This document shows, one piece after another, positions 25,995 through 33,958 of a DNA stretch of 64,000 bases. Origin of the DNA: Schaalia turicensis ACS-279-V-Col4 (GTDB lineage: Bacteria > Actinomycetota > Actinomycetes > Actinomycetales > Actinomycetaceae); assembly GCF_000296505.1 (NCBI RefSeq), contig NZ_JH815210.1, positions 62,001 through 126,000 of the forward strand, in the 5' to 3' direction. The position numbers were made by a program, and so were the translations under genes. The stretch's first letter is position 1. The number at the start of each line of letters is the position of its first letter. The notes beneath the pieces are model-generated. The model searched no databases. It was given only the letters and a program-made list of their open reading frames with translations, and was not told the origin of the DNA.

Positions 25995-26921
25995 CTACGC
26001 ATTGAAGAGGGTCTTCTCAACGTAGTCACGAGCTTTAAGCGCATACTCGTGCGGGTTTGCTACTGCTGGATCCTGCTCCGCTTCAACCAAGATCCACTCG
26101 TTGTACCCGTGATCTACAAGGAAACGGTACGGCCTCGTGAAATCAATCATGCCGTCACCAGGAACAGTGAACATGCCGTTGAGGAACGAATCCAGGAACG
26201 AGCGATTCTGCTCGCGCGACTCCTGCAGCTTCTCCTCACGAACGTCCTTGAAATGCACGTGACGTACGCGGTCAATCACAGCTTCCAGTAGCCCCATTAC
26301 ATCGCCATCACCCACGAATGCGTGGCCGGTGTCAAAGAGCAGGCTGACCTTGGCCGGATCCGTCATATCCATCAGGCGAATCGTCTCTTCCTTCGTCTGC
26401 ACAACCGTGCCCAGGTGGTGGTGATAGACAAGTTCCAAACCGTACTCGTGCGCAATATCGCCAAGCACGTTCAGGCCCTCAGCCAGTTTCACCCACTCCT
26501 CATCGTTCAGCACTGGCTTATTGGTGAAGATGCAAACGTCGCGCACTCCCTGCACCGAACCGGTCTGCTCAGACACTACGATTCGGGTAGCACCCAAGTA
26601 CTGCAGATACTCACACTTCTCACGGAACTCGGGGATCACTGCCTCTACCCCATCACGAACAATGAACGAAGAGAACCACTGCGCAACAATCTTGATGCCG
26701 CGCGCCTCAGCGCGTTCTTTCACGATCTCCTTAGCCGGGAAGAAGCCGGCGCACTCGGTGCCCCGGAACCCAACATCAGCGAGGTCAAGCAGCATGTCCT
26801 CGAGCGTGTTGTATGCGCCAACCTCAGGAATGTCGTCATTACGCCACGTAATCGGGTGCATACCCCACGTGATGCCATTCGGATCAGAAATGGCAGTTTC
26901 GAGATCAAGTTTGAAAGACAT
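25995..26921 (-). CDS. iolE: myo-inosose-2 dehydratase / TIM-barrel isomerase
   Basis: 308 residues of the xylose-isomerase-like TIM-barrel family from ATG 26921 (AAGGAGACAAT upstream); the frame extends to 27056 but crosses the poly-G hairpin. Visible are WGMHPITWRNDD, ADVGFRGTECAGFF, YHHHLGTVV near 190, LLFDTGHAF near 220 and VRHVHFKDVRE, with the Glu/Asp/His metal ligands of the family. IolE dehydrates scyllo-inosose to the diketone intermediate. It is read after iolT with an intervening GC hairpin. Confidence 0.88.
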   Translation of the reverse strand: MSFKLDLETAISDPNGITWGMHPITWRNDDIPEVGAYNTLEDMLLDLADVGFRGTECAGFFPAKEIVKERAEARGIKIVAQWFSSFIVRDGVEAVIPEFREKCEYLQYLGATRIVVSEQTGSVQGVRDVCIFTNKPVLNDEEWVKLAEGLNVLGDIAHEYGLELVYHHHLGTVVQTKEETIRLMDMTDPAKVSLLFDTGHAFVGDGDVMGLLEAVIDRVRHVHFKDVREEKLQESREQNRSFLDSFLNGMFTVPGDGMIDFTRPYRFLVDHGYNEWILVEAEQDPAVANPHEYALKARDYVEKTLFNA

Positions 26922-26974
26922 ATTGTCTCCTTCGATAGAGTAAAAAAGTTTTGAAAGTCTAAAATAAGAATTTA

Positions 26975-27010
26975 ATGGGGGGGGGAGGGAGGTGGACCCC
27001 CTCCCCCCAT
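26975..27010 (-). terminator. poly-G/poly-C hairpin between iolT and iolE
   Basis: ATG(9) ... CCCCCTCCCCCCAT forms a G-C stem around a short loop between iolT and iolE. It could attenuate transcription into iolE. It includes nine consecutive G (26977-26985), prone to slippage and to sequencing error. Confidence 0.55.
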
Positions 27011-27015
27011 CTGGT

Positions 27016-28674
27016 TTAGGAATAGCGCTCTTCCATGTCGCGCTCAATCTGCTCAAGGGAGCGGCCAGATGTCTCTGGCATAACCTTGAACAAGATCACC
27101 GCAATCACAAGGTTAAGCACACCGTACAGCGTGTAGGTAAGCCCACCACCCAGGCTCTCCATCATCGGTGGGAATGTCCAGGTGATGAATGCATTCGTAA
27201 TCCACATGCAGAAGATTGCAGTACCGTTCATAACGCCACGCACGTCCGCAGGGAACAGCTCGCCCATCATCGTCCACACCACCGTGCCGTTTGAAGACTG
27301 CACAATCAGCATGAACACTCCCATCAGGCCAAGAATGAGGAACGAGGCCCAGCTTGGCGGCACAGTGCCATTAGCAATGTGCGGCGCAATCGCGAATTGG
27401 AACGTAGCAGCAATACCAAGCAGACAAACACCTACACCAGTTACGTCTGCAATCAGGATTTGGCGACGCCTAAACTTCAAGATCAGCCAGATACCCAAAA
27501 CAGAACCAATCACGCTCATAACACCATTTGCAACCTGAGCCGTAATCGAAGCGGAAGTGGACATGCCCGCGTATTCAAGAACCTTCGGCGCGTAGTACAT
27601 AACGGTATTAACACCCGTAGTTTGGTTAACAATGGCAAGGAAAATACCAACCAGCATAAGCTTTCGAAGCCAGGGCACCGAGAACACATACCGCAAGCCC
27701 TTGTTCGACTCCTCAGCCTCAGCTTCATGCTGACGAGCCTCAATCATTTCCATGAGTTCATCTTCGAGGGAACCGTCACGCTGCGGGTCACGGATACGCT
27801 TGAGCGAGGCAATCGCATCGTACATACGCATCTTCGACATGTACCAGCGTGAAGATTCAGGCATCAGACGAATACCAATCCACAGGGCGATAGCCGGAAT
27901 TGAACACAGGACAAGCATGTACCGCCACGCGGCACCGTTACCGGCTGCAACCACGAGTTGATCGAGGAACGCATGGTACTGATCTGCGCTCATCGAACCA
28001 CCCTTGGCAACCTGGAAAGCACTAAGCGTGTCGAAAGAGTAAACACCCGGAGCTAGGTTGCCCGAGGGGTCACTTTCAATAGTTACCTGCGGACCACCGT
28101 ACATAGCATTGATGACCGCGTTCATGGTGAATGCCAGCAACTGACCGGTAACAATCATCAACTGGTCAACAGCAACGATGGAACCGCGAATCCTCTTCGG
28201 CGCCGTTTCAGCCAAGTAGACAGGAACCGTTGCCGAGGCACCACCAACTGCGAAGCCCAGAATCAGACGGAACGGATACATCACCCATACATTTGGAGCA
28301 AAGGCGGTACCAAGCGCACCAACCAGGAAGAGTATGGCCAACAGCGTAATGTTGTGACGGCGACCGTAACGGTCTGAAAGCCTAGAACCAATCAGAGCAC
28401 CTAGAGCTGCACCAACCAAAAGAGTGCCACCGATTGCACCCTCTTGGAACGCAGTGAGCTGCAGGCCCTCCGCCCCATACGGCATGTGCATGTAAGGCAA
28501 TGCGCCAGAAATTACGCCGGTATCATAACCAAACAGCAACGAACCGAGTGTAGCGACGGCAGCAATCGCGAAAACACCGCGGTGCTTACCCGAAGATGGA
28601 GTGTCTTTAACAGCCTTCGCCAACTGGTCGCGGGTTATCCCTTGCATTGGGATTTCACGAGCATCTTTGCTCAT
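27016..28674 (-). CDS. iolT: myo-inositol transporter, MFS sugar-porter family
   Basis: 552 residues from ATG 28674 (AAGGAAG upstream). Twelve transmembrane helices with the sugar-porter signatures GYDTGVISGALPYM in helix 1, LSDRYGRRHN between helices 2 and 3, VYLAETAPKRIRGSIV near helix 5-6, PESSRWYM and the C-terminal PETSGRSLEQIE. A roughly 50-residue insertion in the first half gives an extended loop, as in other bacterial IolT proteins. It imports inositol by proton symport. The initial codons from 28701 overlap nothing coding and are excluded. Confidence 0.87.
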   Translation of the reverse strand: MSKDAREIPMQGITRDQLAKAVKDTPSSGKHRGVFAIAAVATLGSLLFGYDTGVISGALPYMHMPYGAEGLQLTAFQEGAIGGTLLVGAALGALIGSRLSDRYGRRHNITLLAILFLVGALGTAFAPNVWVMYPFRLILGFAVGGASATVPVYLAETAPKRIRGSIVAVDQLMIVTGQLLAFTMNAVINAMYGGPQVTIESDPSGNLAPGVYSFDTLSAFQVAKGGSMSADQYHAFLDQLVVAAGNGAAWRYMLVLCSIPAIALWIGIRLMPESSRWYMSKMRMYDAIASLKRIRDPQRDGSLEDELMEMIEARQHEAEAEESNKGLRYVFSVPWLRKLMLVGIFLAIVNQTTGVNTVMYYAPKVLEYAGMSTSASITAQVANGVMSVIGSVLGIWLILKFRRRQILIADVTGVGVCLLGIAATFQFAIAPHIANGTVPPSWASFLILGLMGVFMLIVQSSNGTVVWTMMGELFPADVRGVMNGTAIFCMWITNAFITWTFPPMMESLGGGLTYTLYGVLNLVIAVILFKVMPETSGRSLEQIERDMEERYS

Positions 28675-28717
28675 GCGACTTCCTTTCTTGATCCTCAACA
28701 ATGAGAGGTGTAACTGT

Positions 28718-28731
28718 ATTGAAGTGACAAT
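28718..28731. promoter_or_regulatory. operator-like site (ATTGA-AGTG-ACAAT) upstream of iolT
   Basis: Matches nine of ten arm positions of the iolB-proximal ATTGT-N4-ACAAT palindrome at 33808. Located 44 bp before the iolT start. It is weaker than the other sites. Confidence 0.4.
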
Positions 28732-28747
28732 TTGGCAACAAATTGCC
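28731..28747. promoter_or_regulatory. shared TTTGGCAACA element before iolT
   Basis: TTTGGCAACA followed by AATTGCC recurs as TTTGGCAACATTGCC at 29990-30004 before the first dehydrogenase gene. Both contain a GGCAA...TTGCC-type palindrome and differ from the TTTGT-N4-ACAAA operator. Possibly a second regulator's site. Confidence 0.3.
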
Positions 28748-28749
28748 GT

Positions 28750-29946
28750 TTACGAATCAAAAGTAGTTTTGCCTTCAACTACCGAAACGTCGTGCCATTG
28801 GCCATCCGCAGCGGAAGCGACAATAGCTTCATCGACTTCTGCTGCACACCAGGCATCTGCCGCAGATGGAGCGTGTTGCTCTCCAGTAAGGATCGACTTC
28901 AAGAACTGCGCGGCTTCAACACACTTCATGTCGTCAAACCCCATCGAGGTGCCGATTGCCGGCTGGAAACGGCTCCAGTTATCCCACTGAGGGCCCGCCA
29001 TAGCGCGCGTGTATCCATGCGTAGCACCATTGTCTACACCCAGGCACACCTCTAGTTCGTTCAAACGCTCAAAATTCCAACGTGCCGACCCCTTAGTGCC
29101 GTAGACCTCAACGACATATTCCGCGCGAGGGCCAACACTGACTCGCGACGACTCCATCGTTGCAATCACGCCGTTATCGAAACGAGCAAGCAAAGCAACA
29201 TAGTCTTCATTCTCTACCGGGCTCGTCTGGTCTCCGATCTCAAAACCGGAATGACCAAAGCCCATCTTCGTAGGAATCGGACGTTCCTTAATGAATGTGT
29301 CCGTAAGAGCCGAAACGGAACTGATACGGCCAATGATGTATTGAGCTAGGTCAGCGCCGTGGCTCATCAGATCTGGCACCACGCCCGCACCCGCCTTTTC
29401 ACGCGAAGCACGCCACGTGAGCGGTCCCATTGGCGAGGAGTTGTAATCAGCAATAAACCAAACACGTGCGTTCGTTATCTTGCCGAGCTCACCGCTACGC
29501 ACCAGGTGACGCATGTACTCAATAGCCGGAGTGTGGCGGTAGTTGAAACCGACTGCAGTTGGCAAGTTCGCCTTAGCGGCCGCCTGTGCGACGGCCTTGG
29601 CCTGCTGCGCACTCACCCCCATAGGCTTTTCAATCCAGAACGGCTTGCCGGCCTCTACTGCTGCCAGGGCGATCTCTTCGTGTAAGAAGTTTGGTGAACA
29701 GATCGAAACAACATCCACATCCGGATCTGCGAGTAGCTCACGGTAGTCACCGTAAGCGCGTTCAAACCCTAGATCTTCAACCGCTGCACGTTGAGCTTCT
29801 TCAACTGGATCTGCAGCGGCAACAAGCTTTACCTGTACCCCGAGTTCAGGAAAGTGCTCACTCACAGCCTTGTAACTGCGCGCATGTAAGCGCCCCATCC
29901 ATCCCAGGGAGATAACGCCAACGCCAATCGTCTTCTTGGTAGTCAT
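28750..29946 (-). CDS. Gfo/Idh/MocA-family inositol dehydrogenase
   Basis: 398 residues starting at ATG 29946, preceded by GGAGGAAACCA. The N-terminal Rossmann motif is VGVISLGWMGRLHARSY; the conserved EKP motif (IEKPMGVS) binds the nicotinamide. Downstream GVVPDLMSHGADLAQY and the C-terminal beta-sheet domain are typical of larger family members. With a second Gfo/Idh protein (IolG) in the cluster, this is likely an inositol dehydrogenase of different stereo-specificity (scyllo-inositol, IolW/IolX-like) or an oxidoreductase for a sugar related to inositol. The exact substrate is an inference. Confidence 0.83.
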   Translation of the reverse strand: MTTKKTIGVGVISLGWMGRLHARSYKAVSEHFPELGVQVKLVAAADPVEEAQRAAVEDLGFERAYGDYRELLADPDVDVVSICSPNFLHEEIALAAVEAGKPFWIEKPMGVSAQQAKAVAQAAAKANLPTAVGFNYRHTPAIEYMRHLVRSGELGKITNARVWFIADYNSSPMGPLTWRASREKAGAGVVPDLMSHGADLAQYIIGRISSVSALTDTFIKERPIPTKMGFGHSGFEIGDQTSPVENEDYVALLARFDNGVIATMESSRVSVGPRAEYVVEVYGTKGSARWNFERLNELEVCLGVDNGATHGYTRAMAGPQWDNWSRFQPAIGTSMGFDDMKCVEAAQFLKSILTGEQHAPSAADAWCAAEVDEAIVASAADGQWHDVSVVEGKTTFDS

Positions 29947-30010
29947 TGGTTTCCTCCGAACATCTTTGTCCGCTCATTGCATCGCCCGATTTGGCAACAT
30001 TGCCCAAAAC

Positions 30011-30024
30011 TTTGTATTGACAAA
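30011..30024. promoter_or_regulatory. inositol operator (TTTGT-ATTG-ACAAA)
   Basis: A perfect-arm copy of the cluster palindrome, 65 bp upstream of the minus-strand dehydrogenase gene. Confidence 0.65.
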
Positions 30025-30098
30025 TCTATCAGCGAGATTCGGCCTGGTCAAGACTCTTGATTGGAAAAGAGGATATAGAGTTTTCCTGATCAGGCGTG

Positions 30099-30833
30099 CT
30101 AAATCAACAAGTACCCGGCCGAAACCACTGTCAAAATAGTAACTACGGGATCAAAAACCTCTTGCGACATACGCGAAGCTAACACTTTACCAAGCAACGC
30201 CCCCAGCAACACGAGGGGTAAAAACGGGACGGCGATGTGCAATGATTCACCCCCGACACTCCCCAAAGCCAAGGCGAACGGGAGCTTTGCTACGTTAACT
30301 AAAAAGTAGAACCAGGCCGTGGTTCCCAAAAAAGTCTTTACCGGGAACTTCGCCGCCAAAAAATACATCGTTGTTACCGGCCCGCCCGCGTTCGCGGCCA
30401 TTGTTGTTACACCCGCAAGAGAACCGAAAACCGCTCTCGCCCAAGGCCCCTCTAGGTTCAGATGTGCATTTTTCTTTAAAAGAAAAGTTGTCACGGCAAT
30501 GAGGGCGAGGAGAACCAAACCAATACTCACGCGTATCACGCGGTCAGAAGCCACATACAAGAACAACGCGCCCAAAGCGAGTCCTACCAGAACTCCTGGC
30601 ACGAGACGCGCCAAAGTTGGCCAATGAGCCTTCTTGCGATACATAACTATCGCGATCACGTCACCCGCGAGCAACATCAGCAACATAACGCCCGTGGACT
30701 GCAGAGCAGGCATCACTGCCGCTAGCAAAGCAACAGCGAGCGTGGCAGCACCCGGCAACGCCGTTTTAGATATGCCCACTATAAATGCACACAGTCCCAA
30801 TACGATCAGTGCACCTGTTGTGAACCCTGCCAT
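30099..30833 (-). CDS. TauE/SafE-family membrane permease
   Basis: 244 residues from ATG 30833 (GAGGG upstream) with about eight hydrophobic helices. KTALPGAATLAVALLAA near 22-38 and a second-half GVTTMAANAGGPVTTMYFL repeat correspond to the duplicated family motif with Pro/Gly in a membrane-embedded loop. The family moves anions (sulfite, sulfoacetate, taurine-derived, acetate or other organic acids). In this cluster it is read with a small membrane protein behind an inositol operator, so it may export or import an organic-acid product of inositol breakdown. Substrate unknown. Confidence 0.8.
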   Translation of the reverse strand: MAGFTTGALIVLGLCAFIVGISKTALPGAATLAVALLAAVMPALQSTGVMLLMLLAGDVIAIVMYRKKAHWPTLARLVPGVLVGLALGALFLYVASDRVIRVSIGLVLLALIAVTTFLLKKNAHLNLEGPWARAVFGSLAGVTTMAANAGGPVTTMYFLAAKFPVKTFLGTTAWFYFLVNVAKLPFALALGSVGGESLHIAVPFLPLVLLGALLGKVLASRMSQEVFDPVVTILTVVSAGYLLI

Positions 30834-30919
30834 TTTGCCCTCACAAAGAAAAAGCACCGTTCCCCCCATTGGGATCGGCGCTTGCTAGTTGGCGGTCGTT
30901 TTACAACCTAACCGGAAGC

Positions 30920-31147
30920 TCACCTGCGATTCATCTGTAGATGTAGATCAACGAAAACACCAGCAATAGCTCCACATACGGTCAGGAGCCCTGCGAAAAC
31001 GACCATTGCGGTTAGATCAGTCGCGATACCGACAACCACCATGGAAGCCACAATCACTGCAAAAACAGCGATAACCAGCTTGAACAGAGGACGAGCCTCT
31101 ACCTTAATCGTGTGCGGAGCAGCAACAGTAAGTGCGTACGTACCCAA
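30920..31147 (-). CDS. small two-helix membrane protein, TTG start
   Basis: About 75 residues. The in-frame ATG at 31252 gives an Arg-rich N-terminus without a ribosome binding site; TTG 31147 is preceded by AAGGAAG 7 nt upstream and begins GTYALTVAAPHTIKVEARPL, so I prefer it. Two membrane helices (about 23-40 and 45-63) are followed by DLHLQMNRR. It resembles small DUF-type membrane proteins and precedes the TauE-type permease by about 90 bp in the same transcript, so it may be a helper subunit. Confidence 0.55.
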   Translation of the reverse strand: MGTYALTVAAPHTIKVEARPLFKLVIAVFAVIVASMVVVGIATDLTAMVVFAGLLTVCGAIAGVFVDLHLQMNRR

Positions 31148-31256
31148 TGTAGATCTTCCTTTACGGTTCCTTGTGCGGAACCGTTTGGGATAACGTCCCG
31201 CACGGCTATGTGCTCGGCTTGCGCCGACATCAACCACCCTTGTGATCGACATTTAC

Positions 31257-31291
31257 AGACTACTCAAGCCCCCATACTTTGTAAAGACAAA
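31257..31291 (-). promoter_or_regulatory. promoter and operator of the small protein/TauE transcript
   Basis: The operator TTTGT-AAAG-ACAAA lies at 31278-31291. On the minus strand it overlaps a -35 TTTACA (31285-31280), followed by 17 bp and TAGTCT (31262-31257). Binding would therefore block polymerase directly. Confidence 0.6.
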
Positions 31292-31340
31292 TATTTTCGA
31301 TGGGACGTCAGTTTCCGCGTCTGCTCACGCAGCAATGTCA

Positions 31341-31428
31341 TGTAGGTTTGCGCGCAAAAGCGCGCAAACCTACATCTCACAAACGACTTTGCGCGCCGGA
31401 GAATACTGCTATACCCGGCACGCAAAGT
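31341..31428. terminator. two tandem hairpins downstream of iolG
   Basis: Stem 1 is perfect: TGTAGGTTTGCGCGC (31341-31355) with its complement (31360-31374), loop AAAA. Stem 2 pairs ACTTTGCGCGCCGG (31386-31399) with CCGGCACGCAAAGT (31415-31428), 13 of 14 bases. They lie just after the iolG stop (31443, minus). Neither has a T-run, so a palindromic repeat element is an alternative. Confidence 0.5.
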
Positions 31429-31442
31429 GTTGAAACTAACAG

Positions 31443-32438
31443 CTAAAGCTTGACTACTACGCCTTCCTTTGCCGCCTTCTCAGCAGCTTCAGCCAAACGT
31501 AGAGCCTGTGCACCATCCTCAATTCCTGGGGAAGGAACGCGACCATCGGTGACGGCATCGATGAACGCACTGAGTTCGCGCGCATACGCGGCCTCGTAAC
31601 GCTCCAAGAAGAAGTCTAAATACGGCTCCTGAGCATCCGTCACGTGCTTGTTAGAACGACGAACCGTGGTAGGACGAATATTCTCAGCAAAGAGCGCGCC
31701 CTCAGAGCCGAACGCCTCCAGCCTCTGGTCATAGCCAGAAGCACAGTGGCGCGAGTTCGTAATCGTGGCGCTACGGCCCGCCTCGTTCTGAAGAGTTACT
31801 ACAACACCATCGAAATCACCGGTGTCCGCAAGCTCGGGGTCAAGGTTTTGCCCCACCGCAGTAACCGTCTTGATGTCGCCCAGGAAGTGGCGAACCATGT
31901 CGAAATCATGGATCGTCATATCCTTAAAGATGCCGCCAGAAACCGCAATGTACTCCTTTGGTGGAGCAGCCGGGTCACGAGAAATAATCGTCAGCTGTTC
32001 AAGCTGACCAATCTCGCCAGCCTCTACTGCCTCATGAATCGAGCTGAACGACGGGTCGAAACGACGGTTGAATCCCAGCATCACCAGCGGATTAGGCGTG
32101 CCCTGGGCTTCGAGACGCTCACGAATCTGAGCAACGGATTCGCTATCCATAGCCAGCGGTTTCTCACACAAAGCCGGCTTACCGGCAGCGGCAGCGGCAA
32201 CAATATGATCTCCATGCAGCGGAGTTGGCGAACAAATGATGATTGCATCAACATTGTCAGATACGAAAACATCATTAGCTTCACTCGTTGCTTCCGCCCC
32301 GTAAGCCTGGGCAACCTCTTGAGCAGAATCCAACATGGGATCAGCAATCAAAGTGAGCTTAGCCTGCGGGTGAGCCGCAACGGAGCGAGCATGCACGCGG
32401 CCAATGCGGCCCGCGCCAATAATTCCAATTCGAAGCAT
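31443..32438 (-). CDS. iolG: myo-inositol 2-dehydrogenase
   Basis: 331 residues of the Gfo/Idh/MocA family. The Rossmann motif GIIGAGRIGRVHARS starts at residue 5, EKPLAMDSE holds the catalytic-site lysine, and the C-terminal domain has GFNRRFDPSF, GGIFKDMTIHDFDMVRHFLGD (the active-site Asp/His pair) and the C-terminal GGQAL-like EDGAQALRLAEAAE. It oxidises myo-inositol to scyllo-inosose with NAD, the first step of the pathway. AAAGG precedes ATG 32438; the gene follows the transaldolase-family gene after 33 bp. Confidence 0.87.
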   Translation of the reverse strand: MLRIGIIGAGRIGRVHARSVAAHPQAKLTLIADPMLDSAQEVAQAYGAEATSEANDVFVSDNVDAIIICSPTPLHGDHIVAAAAAGKPALCEKPLAMDSESVAQIRERLEAQGTPNPLVMLGFNRRFDPSFSSIHEAVEAGEIGQLEQLTIISRDPAAPPKEYIAVSGGIFKDMTIHDFDMVRHFLGDIKTVTAVGQNLDPELADTGDFDGVVVTLQNEAGRSATITNSRHCASGYDQRLEAFGSEGALFAENIRPTTVRRSNKHVTDAQEPYLDFFLERYEAAYARELSAFIDAVTDGRVPSPGIEDGAQALRLAEAAEKAAKEGVVVKL

Positions 32439-32471
32439 AATTAACCTTTCAACGAGACAAGCACAACGGTT

Positions 32472-33545
32472 TTACGGGGCAGGAACAATGATGTCTCGAA
32501 CCAGAGCATCAAGGTTGGCGTCTGCCTGCAGGAACTGACGGAGAGTCTTACGAGTGGCCCCGAAGTCCTCGAACTCCTCTACCGTCATGCCGTCCTCGTC
32601 ATAAGCACGGTGGAATTCAGGGATCCGGCGAAGCTGTTCGAGGTAGTACTCATCAACCGGAACGTCGATGCGAGAAACCGGCTCGTAGTCGGAAGCGTTA
32701 ATGATCTCCTGCCACTTAAACGGCGGCGAAACAACCATGTCAGCGCCCTGGAATTCGCTCCACTGCAACACATTCCTGAATGCGGCAACTAGCGGACGGG
32801 CACGGAAACCGCGCTCCTGGAAGATCTTGTAAACCTTCTTCATAGCCGCAACGCCAGCCCACTCAAGAGCGGACGGATCGATAAAGATGCGATCGCGAGC
32901 AACAACGTGCTTCAACCAGTCATCCAGACGGCCAACCATAAGGGTAACCACCGGGCCCATCTGCGAAACGTCATGGCCCTCAGCCTCGCGACGCTTCAGG
33001 CCGCGCTCGATAGCCTCCCCTGCTTTAACACACTGAGCAACAGTGAACGAAACAGTGACGTTCATCGATACGCCGCGGTATGTGGCCTCTTCAATCGCCT
33101 CAAGACCAACCTTGGTTGCAGGAATCTTCACCACAATATTCGGTGCCAGATTGTGGAACTCTTCAGCCTGGTCAGCCAGCGCCTTAGCGTCGCGGTGGAA
33201 ACGCGGATCGGTCTGAACCGACAGGCGTCCGTTGCGACCCTTATGCTCCTCGAATGCCGGCTCCAGCAGCTTCGCAGCCTCGACAGACATGTCCTTAACG
33301 GCGCGCCAGCCGATCTCAGACTCACCCCACGTCGGATTCGCATCTGCGATCGCCTTAATACGATCGTTCCAAATCTCCGGATGCTTTGAAATAGTGGTGT
33401 AAGCAATCACCGGGTTACAGGTAGCGCCAACACCGCCAAACGAAATTGACTGGCGCAACTCTTCTAAATCCGACGAGTCATTCCAAAGAACCGTAGGGAA
33501 TTGCTTAGTCGCGGTAAGCAAAGGTCCGGGGGTAAAATCAGTCAC
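32472..33545 (-). CDS. transaldolase-family protein in the inositol cluster
   Basis: 357 residues from GTG 33545 (AGGAGG 4-5 nt upstream); the longer frame to 33581 starts in the ribosome-binding region. A class I aldolase TIM barrel: TVLWNDSSDLEELRQSI, GVGATCNPVIAY, LSVQTDP, then the Schiff-base lysine in IVVKIPATKVGLEA, followed by VTVSFTVAQCVKAGEAIE. Transaldolases move a dihydroxyacetone unit between sugars. Finding one between iolG and the regulator sites suggests a role in cleaving or rearranging the phosphorylated intermediate, possibly alongside the Cgl0159-type protein. Not a typical TalB: it is longer and more like the MipB/Fsa-related branch with a C-terminal extension. Confidence 0.8.
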   Translation of the reverse strand: MTDFTPGPLLTATKQFPTVLWNDSSDLEELRQSISFGGVGATCNPVIAYTTISKHPEIWNDRIKAIADANPTWGESEIGWRAVKDMSVEAAKLLEPAFEEHKGRNGRLSVQTDPRFHRDAKALADQAEEFHNLAPNIVVKIPATKVGLEAIEEATYRGVSMNVTVSFTVAQCVKAGEAIERGLKRREAEGHDVSQMGPVVTLMVGRLDDWLKHVVARDRIFIDPSALEWAGVAAMKKVYKIFQERGFRARPLVAAFRNVLQWSEFQGADMVVSPPFKWQEIINASDYEPVSRIDVPVDEYYLEQLRRIPEFHRAYDEDGMTVEEFEDFGATRKTLRQFLQADANLDALVRDIIVPAP

Positions 33546-33639
33546 AGTTCCTCCTGCGAAAATCCTGAGGATGGCCACCATTGGACATCCAACTATCCGT
33601 AGCCCTAAGTGAACTCCAAATCAGAACGCATGTCAAGCA

Positions 33640-33653
33640 TTTGTAACGACAAA
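33640..33653. promoter_or_regulatory. inositol operator (TTTGT-AACG-ACAAA)
   Basis: Perfect arms, 95 bp upstream of the GTG start of the transaldolase-family gene. It is next to a perfect -35 hexamer TTGACA (minus, 33636-33631). Confidence 0.65.
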
Positions 33654-33807
33654 TTAGTTTCGTTCCCGGCCAGCTCGTAGACGACATCCCCTATAATTCT
33701 GCACCACCAGTGCCCAAACGAGCACTTATAAGCATAAAGTCCGCCGTGCGGGGCTAGAATCTCCACATCCCGCCACCCCTGCCGTGCGCCGACATCCTTT
33801 TTCTTAA

Positions 33808-33821
33808 ATTGTCTTGACAAT
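33808..33821. promoter_or_regulatory. inositol operator (ATTGT-CTTG-ACAAT) before iolB
   Basis: A perfect palindrome with the same TTGT-N4-ACAA core. It overlaps a consensus TTGACA hexamer (33814-33819) in the iolB-iolD leader. Confidence 0.6.
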
Positions 33822-33958
33822 ACTTGACGTACAAAACACAAAGACCGACAATTGCAAACAAGTGCTTTCTTAGCGCGAGCGACGAAGACGTTAGCTTTTG
33901 CGCACACGCACCATAAGCTTTAAAGAGCGGAACCAATCGTGAATCCCAAGGAGTACCA

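Larger units (their letters stand above)
33546..33958. other. divergent control region between transaldolase gene and iolB
   Basis: Two operator sites and probable promoters. A minus-strand TTGACA lies at 33636-33631. TATAAT at 33692-33697 reads on the plus strand. On the plus strand TTGACG (33824-33829) is 17 bp from GACAAT (33847-33852). Short frames at 33605-33907 and 33754-34215 (minus) have no support and are not genes. Confidence 0.55.
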
